DNA of 64,000 bases from Yoonia maricola (GCF_002797915.1 NZ_PGTY01000001.1:1488001-1552000), one strand, 5' to 3'. Positions 48,630-57,988 are shown, counted from the first letter of the stretch. The notes: a model not told the origin generated them from the sequence alone. Numbers and translations: made by a program.

Positions 48630-50029
48630 AAACTTTTCCAATGTTTTTGCAGATGGCCGGACGCAAGGTCGTTATCGTCGGCGGCCAGGAACAAGCCGCG
48701 CAAAAGGCCCGATTGATCCTCAAATCAGAGGCCGAGGTCACTTTGCTGGCCCCCAGCTTGGATGCCGAACTGGCTGATCTGGTCGCAGCGGGGCGGGTGA
48801 CACATGACACCGGCGCGATCATGCCGGAAAGCTTTGTAGATACCGCTTTGGTTTTCGTCGCCTCTGGCTGCCCCGGCGCCGATATGGCGCTGCATGCATT
48901 GGCCAAGGCGGGCGGTGCTGTGGTCAATGTGGTTGATCAACCGCATCTATGTGATGCGATCACACCCTCCATCGTGGACCGGGACCCGGTTGTCGTGGCC
49001 ATCGGCACAGAAGGTACAGCACCCGTGCTGGCCCGACAGATCAAGACCAAGCTGGAAGAAACGCTCGAACCACGGTTGGGTGATCTGGCGTCTCTTGCAG
49101 GGCGATTGCGGGGGGCGGCGGCGGCCCGTCTGGCGCCACGTTTGCGGCGTGATCTGTGGCGCTGGGTGTTCAACGACAGCCCACGACGGATGTTTACAGG
49201 CGGCGCAGAACGAGATGCGGCCAAGCTGATCAAAACCGCTATCGAAACTGGCGGATTTGGCAATGATACCGGCGGCAGCGTTGCCCTTGTCGGCGCAGGC
49301 CCCGGCGCGAAGGACCTGATCACCCTACGCGGCGTGCAACGGTTGCAAGAGGCTGATGTGATCTATTATGACCGCCTGCTTGATCCCGAAATCCTTGAGC
49401 TAGCGCGCCGGGATGCAGAACGCGTTTATGTGGGCAAAGCGCCGGGCTGTCACAGCTGGCCACAGGAAAAAATCACGCAAACGCTAGTCGCGGCTGCCAA
49501 ACGCGGGCAACGCGTTGTACGGCTGAAATGCGGTGATCCGGGTATCTTTGGGCGCAGTACGGAAGAGATTGACGCGCTAAAAGACGCTCATATCCCTTTC
49601 GAGATCGTTCCCGGTGTCACCGCCGCCTGTGCTGCCGCGGCAAGTGTCGGGCAAAGCCTGACGGAGCGAGGAAATGTTGAGACACTTACGCTGACGACAG
49701 GCCATCTTGAGGGCGGCTATGTCGTGCCTGACGCGATCAAAGACCTCCAACCCGGCACCTGCGTGGCGCTCTATATGGCTATTGGTGCAGCACCCCGTAT
49801 CGTTGATGCACTGCAAACCACACATAGCGACGCCCCGCTTGACGTACAGATCGTGGCGAAGGCCCAGCGCAAAGGACAGGTGCTTGCAACGTGCGAGGTG
49901 AAGGACCTGCCCGCGACCTTGGCGAAACATGATATCAACGGTGAAGCGATGCTGCTGATACGCTGGCCCGGCAATCACGCCATCGCCAACCAGAGCGACA
50001 GTTCAACCCCACTTCTCAGTGCGATCTAA
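48626..50029 (+). CDS. cysG: siroheme synthase (multifunctional CysG)
   Basis: A 467-residue fusion making siroheme from uroporphyrinogen III, the cofactor needed by NirB. Residues 1 to about 205 are the dehydrogenase/ferrochelatase (MFLQMAGRKVVIVGGQEQAAQKA). Residues about 215-455 are the SAM-dependent methyltransferase (ALVGAGPGAKDLITLRGVQ, YYDRLLDPE, RLKCGDPGIFGRSTEE, EIVPGVTAACAAAA, MAIGAAPRI). ATG 48626 overlaps the previous stop (ATGA). It is the last gene of the nas operon; precorrin-2 from it could also feed cobalamin synthesis. Confidence 0.95.
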   Translation: MKTFPMFLQMAGRKVVIVGGQEQAAQKARLILKSEAEVTLLAPSLDAELADLVAAGRVTHDTGAIMPESFVDTALVFVASGCPGADMALHALAKAGGAVVNVVDQPHLCDAITPSIVDRDPVVVAIGTEGTAPVLARQIKTKLEETLEPRLGDLASLAGRLRGAAAARLAPRLRRDLWRWVFNDSPRRMFTGGAERDAAKLIKTAIETGGFGNDTGGSVALVGAGPGAKDLITLRGVQRLQEADVIYYDRLLDPEILELARRDAERVYVGKAPGCHSWPQEKITQTLVAAAKRGQRVVRLKCGDPGIFGRSTEEIDALKDAHIPFEIVPGVTAACAAAASVGQSLTERGNVETLTLTTGHLEGGYVVPDAIKDLQPGTCVALYMAIGAAPRIVDALQTTHSDAPLDVQIVAKAQRKGQVLATCEVKDLPATLAKHDINGEAMLLIRWPGNHAIANQSDSSTPLLSAI

Positions 50030-50045
50030 GTAATGTTGTTTACGT

Positions 50046-50405
50046 TTGCCTGATGTTTGCCTTGGAGTGCACCTAAAGCATATTGGTTTTCGCGCAGGAT
50101 TTCGCACAAATGTTCGTACAGACAAAAGCTATATGGCACACGGCCTACGCAAGAACGCCACCATCGAGCTCTCCATGGCAGGTTGTGACGATGAAATGGT
50201 GCGAGCTGTAACTGGGCACTCCGGCATAGAAATGCTCGAAAAGTACTGCCGTCAAAGAAGTCAAAGCGAGCTAGCCAAGAGGGCGCAACAGAAGCGAAAC
50301 ATAAAAGTTTCAACAAGTGTTTCAAAATACATCCAGCAGAAGTCGAAAAATCCACGTAACTTGTCAATTTTATTGGAGGCGAGTACCGGAATCGAACCGG
50401 TCTAG
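50046..50405 (+). pseudogene. tyrosine recombinase (integrase) C-terminal remnant at tRNA-Cys
   Basis: A frame of 119 codons whose residues about 30-75 match only the C-terminal catalytic part of phage integrases: AHGLRKNA (catalytic Arg), VTGHSG (His) and EKYCRQRSQ (nucleophile Tyr). The N-terminal two thirds, including the first catalytic Arg, are missing, and upstream DNA is the cysG end. The frame finishes inside tRNA-Cys (last residues EASTGIEPV are translated from tRNA DNA), marking an integration site. It looks like the scar of a lost element. Confidence 0.75.
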
Positions 50406-50447
50406 ACGGATTTGCAATCCGCTGCATAACCTACCTGCCCACTCGCC
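50374..50447 (-). tRNA. tRNA-Cys (GCA)
   Basis: A 74-nt tRNA on the minus strand. The acceptor GGCGAGT (50447-50441) pairs with ACTCGCC; the anticodon loop TTGCAAA gives GCA; the T-arm has GGTTCGATTCC; the discriminator is U73, a tRNA-Cys identity base, and CCA is encoded (50376-50374). Its 3' end overlaps the last 32 bp of the integrase remnant. Confidence 0.95.
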
Positions 50448-50634
50448 TCGTGACCCCGTCACCTAAGGATGACGTCAGATAAGGTCAAGCGCTTATCATA
50501 GTAGGCTTACAACACATCGGCAATATCTGCGCCTCAGTCGCCGCAAACCGCGTTTCCTTTCCTTTGCCTTCAAGATATCCTGACGATCAGCAGTAATCGG
50601 GTCGACCGATAACGCGTTGATGTGGAAGGTCCAG

Positions 50635-51759
50635 ATGCCGCGCTCAGTTCTTTTTGTCACAGGTACGCGAGCCGATTTTGGCAAGCTGGAGCCTTTGGCG
50701 GTTGCCACGCGCGATGCGGGCTTTGAGGTGTCTTTCTTTACCACCGGTATGCACATGCTGGAACGTTATGGGTTGACCAAGCTTGAGGTGCATCGCACGC
50801 CGGGCATTCAGGTGCATGAGTTCCTCAACCAACGCATTGGTGATCCTCAGGATATGGTCTTGGCCAAAACTGTCATGGGGTTTTCGGACTTTGTGAAAGA
50901 ATTCGCCCCTGATCTGGTTGTCATTCATGGTGACCGGGTCGAGGCGCTGGCGTGCGCGCTTGTCTGTGCTACCAATTACATTCGCTGTGCCCATATCGAA
51001 GGCGGTGAAGTGTCAGGCACGATTGATGAGATTTATCGCCACTGTAACAGCAAACTGGCCAGCCAGCATTTCGTGTCCTCAGATGATGCCGCGCGCCGCG
51101 TCATGGCGCTGGGTGAGCCTGCGGTAAACATCCACACCATCGGATCGCCGGAACTGGATTTTCATGCGGGTCCGTCGGGGGTCAGCTTTGCACAGGTGCA
51201 AGAGCGTTACGACCTGCCTTCAGACGACTATGGAATATGCGTCTTTCACCCGGTCACATCAGAGGCCGACACGATGGGCATACAGGCCCACGCGCTGTTT
51301 GATGCGCTTGACCAATCGGGACGCAACTTCGTTGTGATCGCGCCCAATAATGATCCCGGATCGGCCGCTATCTTTGATGCGATTGAACAAATGCCTACGG
51401 ATCGGTTTCGGGTTCTGCCGTCCATGCGTTTTGCCCATTTCTCTGAACTGATGAAGAACGCGAAAGCAATGGTCGGCAATTCATCCGCTGGCGTGCGTGA
51501 GGCACCTTTTCTTGGGCTCCCCTCGCTGGATATCGGCACCCGCCAGACCAACCGGGCCAAATCGCCTTCAGTCTTTTTTGCCGGTGCGGTCGATACCGCC
51601 GCGATTGCGCAGTTTCTTAAGGTGGAATGGGGCAACGCCTATCCGCGCCATGACGCCTTTGGCGGCGGCAGCGCGGCAGAGCGGTTTGTCGCGACATTGA
51701 AGGATGATGCCTTCTGGGAAACCTCGCTGCAAAAGACCTTTCATGACCTTCCCGGCTGA
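50635..51759 (+). CDS. UDP-N-acetylglucosamine 2-epimerase (hydrolysing), NeuC-like
   Basis: A 374-residue GT-B-fold enzyme. FVTGTRADFGKLEPLA at the N terminus is the NeuC-type signature (non-hydrolysing WecB begins differently); also seen are VVIHGDRVEALA near 95, HIEGGEVSGTIDE near 120, and NSSAGVREAPFLGLP near 285. It would convert a nucleotide-linked GlcNAc to ManNAc plus nucleotide, a precursor of sialic-type sugars; no NeuB/NeuA lies in the window. ATG 50635 follows a GGAAGGT ribosome site. It overlaps the next Kdo-transferase homologue, so it likely serves surface glycan synthesis. Confidence 0.85.
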   Translation: MPRSVLFVTGTRADFGKLEPLAVATRDAGFEVSFFTTGMHMLERYGLTKLEVHRTPGIQVHEFLNQRIGDPQDMVLAKTVMGFSDFVKEFAPDLVVIHGDRVEALACALVCATNYIRCAHIEGGEVSGTIDEIYRHCNSKLASQHFVSSDDAARRVMALGEPAVNIHTIGSPELDFHAGPSGVSFAQVQERYDLPSDDYGICVFHPVTSEADTMGIQAHALFDALDQSGRNFVVIAPNNDPGSAAIFDAIEQMPTDRFRVLPSMRFAHFSELMKNAKAMVGNSSAGVREAPFLGLPSLDIGTRQTNRAKSPSVFFAGAVDTAAIAQFLKVEWGNAYPRHDAFGGGSAAERFVATLKDDAFWETSLQKTFHDLPG

Positions 51760-53002
51760 CATGCAGCGCGGACTGGCCTTGCGCAGCTATCTGGCGGCCA
51801 CTTATCTGATCCCGCTGGTCGCAAAACCGATCCTGAGACGGCGCTTGCAGCGTGGCAAGGAACACCCCACCCGGTGGCGCGAAAAGCTGGCCCACGGATT
51901 GGCCCCGCGACCTGACGGGCCGCTGATCTGGCTGCATGCCGTGGGTTTGGGCGAGGTTTTGTCCTTGCGTGGTTTGATTGATCGTCTTGGCAAAGCCCGC
52001 CCTGATCTGTTCTTTCTTGTCACATCAACGACTGCCGCCTCTGCCGATGTCTTTGCCAAAAACGCCCCTGCCCGCACAATCCATCAATTTTTACCACTGG
52101 ATGCACCATCATATCGTAGACGATTTCTTGATCACTTTGCGCCCGACATGTGCATCTGGGTTGAACAGGATATATGGCCCGGCATGGTCAGCGATCTGGC
52201 GGCGCATGGTGTGCCACAATGCATGATTGCTGCACGGATGAACGCCAAGTCGTTCCGCGCGCATCAAAGGGCTGCATCACTGTACCGGGATCTCTATGGC
52301 GCGATGGCGATGGTAACGGCGCAGAATCAGGCGACGGCTGATCGTCTGAAGGCTCTGGGCGCAGAGGTGCAGGTCACTGGGTCACTCAAACCTGCGGCCC
52401 CCCCTTTGCAAAGCGATCCAGATGCGTGCGACACGATTATGCAACATTTGGCTGGGCGGCGTGTTTGGGCTGTTGCCCCGGCCCATCCCGAAGATATCGC
52501 AATTGCCCGCGCAGCCCATACCCTATTGCGCGAAACTGACCCCTCTGCCCTGTTGATCATTGCACCACGGTTTCCTGATCGACCGCTAGAGTGTGATGGC
52601 CCTCGCCGCAGTCTTGGCGCGCTTCCAGATTCTGATGATCCGGTTTGGCTTTTTGATACCTTTGGTGAAATGGGGCTTGTCTACCGTCTGGCGCACGCTG
52701 CGTTAATTGGCGGTACGTTCAGCGATATCGAAGGTCATAACCCATGGGAGGCCGCGGCCTTGGGATGTGCCATCATGCATGGGCCGCGTGTGGCACATTT
52801 CGCCACTGACTTTGCACATCTTTGCGATGTTTCTGGGGCCCGAAAGGTCGAAACCGCGGATGATGTTGTCACTGCTTTGACCTCTACGCAACTAGACACG
52901 ACCATCAATAATGCGGCTGGCGCGATTGCTACGGCAAGTGCCACTGTTGATACCTTGCTCCAACGCCTTTTGCTGATATTGGAGGCACCGGATGCCCCCT
53001 AG
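51743..53002 (+). CDS. 3-deoxy-D-manno-octulosonic acid transferase homologue 1
   Basis: A 419-residue GT30-type protein. The N-terminal domain has WLHAVGLGEVLSLRGLI near residue 65 (WaaA HAVSVGE equivalent) and WVEQDIWPGMV near 140, where WaaA usually has ETE-x-WP; the C-terminal half has GGTFSDIEGHNPWEAAALG near 330. The altered EQD motif suggests a changed donor or acceptor. The start could be ATG 51743 (17-bp overlap with the epimerase) or ATG 51761. It overlaps the second homologue by 11 bp. Confidence 0.8.
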   Translation: MTFPADMQRGLALRSYLAATYLIPLVAKPILRRRLQRGKEHPTRWREKLAHGLAPRPDGPLIWLHAVGLGEVLSLRGLIDRLGKARPDLFFLVTSTTAASADVFAKNAPARTIHQFLPLDAPSYRRRFLDHFAPDMCIWVEQDIWPGMVSDLAAHGVPQCMIAARMNAKSFRAHQRAASLYRDLYGAMAMVTAQNQATADRLKALGAEVQVTGSLKPAAPPLQSDPDACDTIMQHLAGRRVWAVAPAHPEDIAIARAAHTLLRETDPSALLIIAPRFPDRPLECDGPRRSLGALPDSDDPVWLFDTFGEMGLVYRLAHAALIGGTFSDIEGHNPWEAAALGCAIMHGPRVAHFATDFAHLCDVSGARKVETADDVVTALTSTQLDTTINNAAGAIATASATVDTLLQRLLLILEAPDAP

Positions 53003-54284
53003 CTTTCCCAGCTTGCGGCTGCGGGTCGCCCTGGTTCTTTACAGCGTCCTGATGTGGCTGCTCTTACCGGCGATCCTGCTTTATTTACGCCACCGTGGGC
53101 GCAAGGACCCGCTTTATACACAACACCTCTCCGAACGGTTTGGACGTTATACAACGCAGTTTCACAATCCAGTATGGGTACATGCAGTCTCACTTGGTGA
53201 AATGCGTTCAGCAACTCCGCTTATCCGCGCCCTGCTGGCACAGGGTGAAACCGTGGTGACCACCCATTTCACCCCTGCCGGGCGGCGCGAGGCCGCGCGT
53301 GAATTTGCTGATGAGATCGCCGCGGGTACGGTACAGCCCCTTTGGGTGCCGTTGGAATACGGCTTTGCATACAGGCGTTTTCTGAAACATTTCACCCCCA
53401 AATACGGGCTGGTGATGGAGATCGAGATTTGGCCACGTATGATCATGGCCTGTCGCAAACATGGAACCCCGCTTTTCATGTGCAATGCGCAATATCCTGA
53501 AAAGAGCTTCCAAAAAGACCAACAAGGGCTTGGTCTGCGTGCCGCCCTAATCGCAGGCTTCGCTGGTGGCTTCGTCAAATCGCAAGGTCAGAAAGACCGC
53601 TTTGCAGCCGTGGGCATGTCAAACATCCATATCACAGGCGAGCTGCGCTTTGATCAACCTATTCCACAGGCGCATCTGGCGGCGGCTGCGACCTGCCGTG
53701 ATGCACTGACCAAAGGCAGGCCCAGCTTTACCCTGACAAGCGTGGTCGAGGGCGAAGACGCGCTTTACATCGATATGATCCGCCAGACCGACGGCGTTTT
53801 CTTCACCTATGTGCCCCGCGCGCCGGAACGATTTGGCGACGTGGCTGCTATGCTCGAAGCCGCGGGCGTGAAATACAGGCGCCGTTCTGAAATACTGGAC
53901 GACACTCTTAGCCTGCGTGGTGAGGCGCCGGATATTGATGTCCTATTGGGCGACAGTATGGGCGAGATGTATTTCTATCTTGGCCTCTGTGACCGCGCCA
54001 TTGTGGGTGGCGGTTTCGTGGCAAAGGGGGCCCATAATATTATTGAACCATTGGCACTGAAAAAGCCCGTTATCGTCGGCCCTCATATCTGGACCATCGC
54101 CTACCCTGCAACCGAGGCGATTGCGGCAGGTGTCTGTCAGCTTGTCCCGGACGCCGCCGCACTCAGAGCCGAAATACAATCGCCGACCCAAGTAACAGAG
54201 GCGCAAATCACTGACTTTTATGACGATCACGCAGGCGGCGTTGCACGCACACTGGCAGCTATCCCAAAAGCGCTCAAAGCCTAA
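52992..54284 (+). CDS. waaA: 3-deoxy-D-manno-octulosonic acid transferase (WaaA/KdtA type)
   Basis: A 430-residue GT30 protein. A hydrophobic membrane anchor (residues about 9-30) precedes WVHAVSLGEMRSATPLI near 62 and LVMEIEIWPRMI near 140; the C-terminal half has GDSMGEMYFYLGLCD near 315 and GGGFVAKGAHNIIEPLALKKPV near 335. Both catalytic-domain Glu positions are kept, making it the better candidate for attaching Kdo to lipid A. A GGAGG ribosome site precedes ATG 52992, inside the end of homologue 1. It converges on modC, with 11 bp between stops. Confidence 0.9.
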   Translation: MPPSFPSLRLRVALVLYSVLMWLLLPAILLYLRHRGRKDPLYTQHLSERFGRYTTQFHNPVWVHAVSLGEMRSATPLIRALLAQGETVVTTHFTPAGRREAAREFADEIAAGTVQPLWVPLEYGFAYRRFLKHFTPKYGLVMEIEIWPRMIMACRKHGTPLFMCNAQYPEKSFQKDQQGLGLRAALIAGFAGGFVKSQGQKDRFAAVGMSNIHITGELRFDQPIPQAHLAAAATCRDALTKGRPSFTLTSVVEGEDALYIDMIRQTDGVFFTYVPRAPERFGDVAAMLEAAGVKYRRRSEILDDTLSLRGEAPDIDVLLGDSMGEMYFYLGLCDRAIVGGGFVAKGAHNIIEPLALKKPVIVGPHIWTIAYPATEAIAAGVCQLVPDAAALRAEIQSPTQVTEAQITDFYDDHAGGVARTLAAIPKALKA

Positions 54285-54295
54285 GGGTCCTGAAC

Positions 54296-55357
54296 CTAAG
54301 TGCCGATATCCTCTGGCCCCACTGCTGTCGCCTTGATAATCGCGTAAATCTGCTGACCAACCGCCAATTCCATCCGCAGCGCACTGCGCCGCGTCACCCG
54401 CGCCAAAAGCTGATCTTCCCCCGCCCTCAGACCAACAGCAACGCCCGGCCCCTTGCCCTGCGCGACCTGCGTGATGGTCACGGGCAGCACGTTCAGCGCG
54501 CTCAAGTCTGCTGGCCTATGTTTGGCCAAGATCACATCTTGAGCGGGGATACGGATACGCACCGTCTGTCCCAATACCCCCAAAAGCCCGGGCAGCATGA
54601 TACGCCCCCCGGAAAATGCCAGTTCGGTCAGGCCATCATCCAGCAACCGCCCCGCAACCTTTGTCTCGATCACAGCGCCCGCCGCCCGCGGGCCGACCAG
54701 TGGCACCGTTTCAGGCCGTGACAAAACCGTGCCAACGGGGCCGGATGTCGTAACCCGCCCCTTTTCCATGATCACCAATGTGGTGGCCAATCGCGCCACC
54801 TCAGAAACATCATGGCTGACGTATAGTATTGGCACCTGCACCTCATCGCGCAGCCGTTCGAAAAAGGGCAGAATTTCAGCCTTACGCGGTGCGTCCAATG
54901 CTGCCAGTGGTTCATCCATCAGCAAAAGCTGCGGATCACTCATCAGCGCACGGCCGAGGGCTACCCGCTGGCGTTCCCCGCCCGACAACCGTGCTGGCAT
55001 GCGATCCAATAGCTGTTCCAGACCCAGCACCTCAATCACGCGTGCGGCGTCATGCGTGCCGCCGTAGCCGAGGTTGCGCATCACTGTCATATGCGGAAAC
55101 AGGCGCGCGTCCTGAAAGACATAGCCGATGCGCCGTTGTTGCGGCGCAAGATATGTCTTTGACGCTTGATCAAAAAGCGCCGTCCCTGCGATGGTGATCC
55201 GCCCAGCATCCGGCCGCAAAAGGCCTGCAACTGCATTGACCACGGAGGTTTTGCCCGACCCAGAGCGCCCAAAGATTGCGGTCACGCCATTTGGTGCCTC
55301 AAACTGCGTATCCAGTTGAAACGCACCCAATCTCTTTTTGACATCAACGCTGATCAT
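54296..55357 (-). CDS. modC: molybdate ABC transporter ATPase
   Basis: A 353-residue ATPase: Walker A GRSGSGKT near residue 33, signature LSGGERQRVALGRAL near 127 and LLMDEPLAALD, followed by a C-terminal molybdate-binding Mop/TOBE region (about 285-350, SALNVLPVTITQVAQGKGPG) that distinguishes ModC from other importers. ATG 55357 overlaps the modB stop (ATGA); the frame upstream to 55396 is not used. It energises molybdate import, supplying the NasA cofactor. Confidence 0.93.
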   Translation of the reverse strand: MISVDVKKRLGAFQLDTQFEAPNGVTAIFGRSGSGKTSVVNAVAGLLRPDAGRITIAGTALFDQASKTYLAPQQRRIGYVFQDARLFPHMTVMRNLGYGGTHDAARVIEVLGLEQLLDRMPARLSGGERQRVALGRALMSDPQLLLMDEPLAALDAPRKAEILPFFERLRDEVQVPILYVSHDVSEVARLATTLVIMEKGRVTTSGPVGTVLSRPETVPLVGPRAAGAVIETKVAGRLLDDGLTELAFSGGRIMLPGLLGVLGQTVRIRIPAQDVILAKHRPADLSALNVLPVTITQVAQGKGPGVAVGLRAGEDQLLARVTRRSALRMELAVGQQIYAIIKATAVGPEDIGT

Positions 55358-56052
55358 GTGCCACCCAGCCGCTGCGCCATGCGACGAGCGAGCCATTCGG
55401 AGACCAACAGCGCCCCCATCGCGAGGATGATTGAGACAATGACAAGGCTGACAATAGCGGGCTCACGACCGGGCACCTGCAGCAGGCCATAGATCGCGGT
55501 GGGGATGGTTTGCGTCTCTCCGGGAATGGCGGCGACGAAAGTGATTGTCGCGCCAAATTCACCCAACGCCTTGGCAAAGCCAAGGATCGTTCCAGCCAAA
55601 ATACCTGGCAAAACCAACGGCAGCGTGACCGTGCGCCATATACGCCAACGCGACGCGCCAAGTGTTGCGGCGGCCTGTTCCAGCCCCGGATCAACCGCCT
55701 CAAACCCAAGCCGGATGGCACGCACCATCAACGGAAACGCCATGACCGCTGCGGCAAGGGCCGCACCCGTCCAGCGAAAGGCGAAGGTGATCCCAAAGGT
55801 CTGGTCAAGGAAACCGCCAAGCGGCCCCTGCTGGCCAAAAAGGACAAGCAACAGATAACCGGTTACGACTGGCGGCAGCACCAAGGGTAGATGGACCACA
55901 CCATTCAGTAATTGACGGCCGGGAAAAGTCTTGCGCGCAAGCACATAGGCGATCCAAACCGCAAGTGGCAGTGCGGCAAGCATCGCGACAAGGGCGACCC
56001 GCAACGACAGCAGGATGGCTGTCCATTCTTCTGGGCCCAGCGCCTCAATCAC
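55354..56052 (-). CDS. modB: molybdate ABC transporter permease
   Basis: A 232-residue permease with five or six helices. The start MIEALGPEEWTAILLSLRVALVAMLAALP and the segment PLVLPPVVTGYLLLVLFG near residue 55 are typical of ModB; the EAA loop (EQAAATLGASRWRIWRTVTLPL) is near 140. It overlaps modA upstream and modC downstream by 4 bp each, giving a tight modABC operon on the minus strand. Confidence 0.94.
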   Translation of the reverse strand: MIEALGPEEWTAILLSLRVALVAMLAALPLAVWIAYVLARKTFPGRQLLNGVVHLPLVLPPVVTGYLLLVLFGQQGPLGGFLDQTFGITFAFRWTGAALAAAVMAFPLMVRAIRLGFEAVDPGLEQAAATLGASRWRIWRTVTLPLVLPGILAGTILGFAKALGEFGATITFVAAIPGETQTIPTAIYGLLQVPGREPAIVSLVIVSIILAMGALLVSEWLARRMAQRLGGT

Positions 56053-56792
56053 TTTGCGTTGCCTGTTGGTGGTAAAAAGCCGGATGCGGCAAAGATGGCC
56101 TGACCTTGAACCCCGGTCAGGACATCCAAGACCATCCGCGCTTCATCATTCCTATCATCCGTCAAGGCACCAAGATACTGGATTGGTCGGTGGCTGTTGA
56201 GCGGAAATACGGCCACCTCTGCTACGTCGTCACTGATCCTTGTGTCGGTCCGGTACACAATTCCCAATGGCGTTTGGCCACGCGCAACAAGCGTCAGCGC
56301 CGCGCGTACATTGTCCACCTCGGCCAGTCTGTCTTGGATCGCCTCCCAAAGGTCCAGATGTTGAAGGGCTTCTTTGGCATAAATCCCCGCAGGCACCGCT
56401 TCTGTCAGCCCGACGGCGAACCGACCATTGCCAATGGCATTACGCAGGGCGTCTGGTTCAAGATTGAGGGGTATTGTACCTTGCGGCCCAATCAAGACAA
56501 GGCGGTTGCTAGCAAGATTTACAACACTGTCGGCCTCCACATGTCCGCCCGCGACCAGCACATCCATCCATTCTGTATTGGCAAGCAAAACGATATCCGC
56601 AGGCGCACCAAGGGTCACTTGCCGCGCCAAGGTGCCACTGCCACCATAAGATACGACAACATCATCAAATTGTTCCGCGATCTGGTCGATCGGCTCTTTC
56701 AGGCTGGCGGCAGCAAAGATCAAAACCTCGGCCCGTGCGGCCAAGGCCGCCTGCGTGAGGATGAGAGCCATAAAAAACGCGCGCAAAATCAT
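56049..56792 (-). CDS. modA: molybdate-binding periplasmic protein
   Basis: A 247-residue binding protein. ATG 56792 opens a Sec signal peptide (MILRAFFMALILTQAALAARA). The mature part has FAAASLKEPIDQIAEQF, VVVSYGGSGTLARQVTLGAPADIVLLAN near 45-70 (the oxyanion-binding Ser and backbone loop of ModA), and GIVYRTDTRIS near 165. It captures molybdate or tungstate in the periplasm. It follows the deacetylase-family gene by 38 bp on the same strand. No ModE repressor gene is visible. Confidence 0.92.
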   Translation of the reverse strand: MILRAFFMALILTQAALAARAEVLIFAAASLKEPIDQIAEQFDDVVVSYGGSGTLARQVTLGAPADIVLLANTEWMDVLVAGGHVEADSVVNLASNRLVLIGPQGTIPLNLEPDALRNAIGNGRFAVGLTEAVPAGIYAKEALQHLDLWEAIQDRLAEVDNVRAALTLVARGQTPLGIVYRTDTRISDDVAEVAVFPLNSHRPIQYLGALTDDRNDEARMVLDVLTGVQGQAIFAASGFLPPTGNAK

Positions 56793-56830
56793 GCGGCGAC
56801 TATCAGCGCGTTTCCAAAGGCTTGCAAGGG

Positions 56831-57988
56831 TCAGCACCAAGCCAAGCGGCGGGCGGCCAAGTGATAGACGTCGTCCCGTACGCTGTCGCGGATCGGGCCG
56901 TCGCGGGGGAGATCACGCAAGGTCGTCGTCCAATGCGGCTCAGGCTGATGTTGGCGCAGCGGCCCGGCCCACGTGAGGGCGCCCAAAATGCCTTGGGCTG
57001 CGGGCGGCAAGACATCGGGAATATCATGGCCATTCAGTGTGGCCCAAACGCCTGTCCACAGCCTGCCAACCGACCAAGGATTATAACCGCCACCGCCCAG
57101 TACCAAATATCGCGGCGCCAGCGGCTTGAGTGCCGCAACAACTGCCCAATGCGCATTGTTGGACAGGGTCAGCCGCGATTGCGGGTCTTCGGTCACCGCA
57201 TCTGCCCCACATTGCAGGACAATGGCATCAGGGCAGAAACCAGCGACCAAAGGCAGGATCAGTTGATCAAGGATCAACGCCATCTCTGCATCGTTCAAAC
57301 CTGCCGCGACCGGCAGATTGAACACTTGACCCTTTCCCTGATCTCCGCGCTGGCCGGTGCGCGGCCAGCGATTTTCCTCATGTACCGATATTTGCAGCGT
57401 GTCTTCATCCTCTGCAAACGCATGTTCCACCCCATCAGGATGATGCGCATCAATATCGACATAGGCAATCCGCTGCGCGCCATTGCGGCGCAAGGATTGG
57501 ATCGCCAGAACCGGATCATTGAGATAGCAAAATCCGTTCGCCCGATCAGGCAACCCATGATGCGTACCCCCCGCTGGCGAATAGATAACCCCACCGCGTT
57601 TGAGCAGTTCCCCCGCCAAAAGCGATGCCCCCGCAGAAGTCGCAGGACGGCGGTACATTTCCTTGAAAACGGGATTGGACGGCGTACCAAGGCCATGGCG
57701 TTGTCGCACATCATCACTAACCTGCTGTGCGGCCTCCGCTGCTTGCAACGCGGCAAGGTAGGCAGGTGTATGATAGCTGGACAACGCCGCAGCCTTTGCG
57801 CGGGGGCTGATGATAAACTGCGCGGTGGGCAGCCAGCCAAGGCTCCGCGCAAGGTCTATTACCGTGGATACACGCGGCACGCGCAGCGGATGCCAAGCGC
57901 CATAGCTGGAGTGGCGATAAATTTCGGACCCGATAAATCGCGGTGGCAGGGTTGCCTGCGGATCGGATGCCTGCATAACGTCTGTCAT
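56831..57988 (-). CDS. histone-deacetylase/AcuC family hydrolase
   Basis: A 385-residue member of the zinc-dependent deacetylase superfamily. Metal ligands and the charge relay are visible: YVDIDAHHPDGVEHAF near residue 160 (Asp, His), the Tyr/His region GGTHHGLPDRANGFCYLND near 130, and QCGADAVTEDPQSRL near 250 (Asp). Bacterial members deacetylate acetyl-lysine (AcuC) or acetylpolyamines. ATG 57988 was chosen; the frame runs on to 58036. It sits directly upstream of modA in the same direction and may be cotranscribed. It is divergent from the NUDIX gene (33 bp). Confidence 0.87.
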   Translation of the reverse strand: MTDVMQASDPQATLPPRFIGSEIYRHSSYGAWHPLRVPRVSTVIDLARSLGWLPTAQFIISPRAKAAALSSYHTPAYLAALQAAEAAQQVSDDVRQRHGLGTPSNPVFKEMYRRPATSAGASLLAGELLKRGGVIYSPAGGTHHGLPDRANGFCYLNDPVLAIQSLRRNGAQRIAYVDIDAHHPDGVEHAFAEDEDTLQISVHEENRWPRTGQRGDQGKGQVFNLPVAAGLNDAEMALILDQLILPLVAGFCPDAIVLQCGADAVTEDPQSRLTLSNNAHWAVVAALKPLAPRYLVLGGGGYNPWSVGRLWTGVWATLNGHDIPDVLPPAAQGILGALTWAGPLRQHQPEPHWTTTLRDLPRDGPIRDSVRDDVYHLAARRLAWC

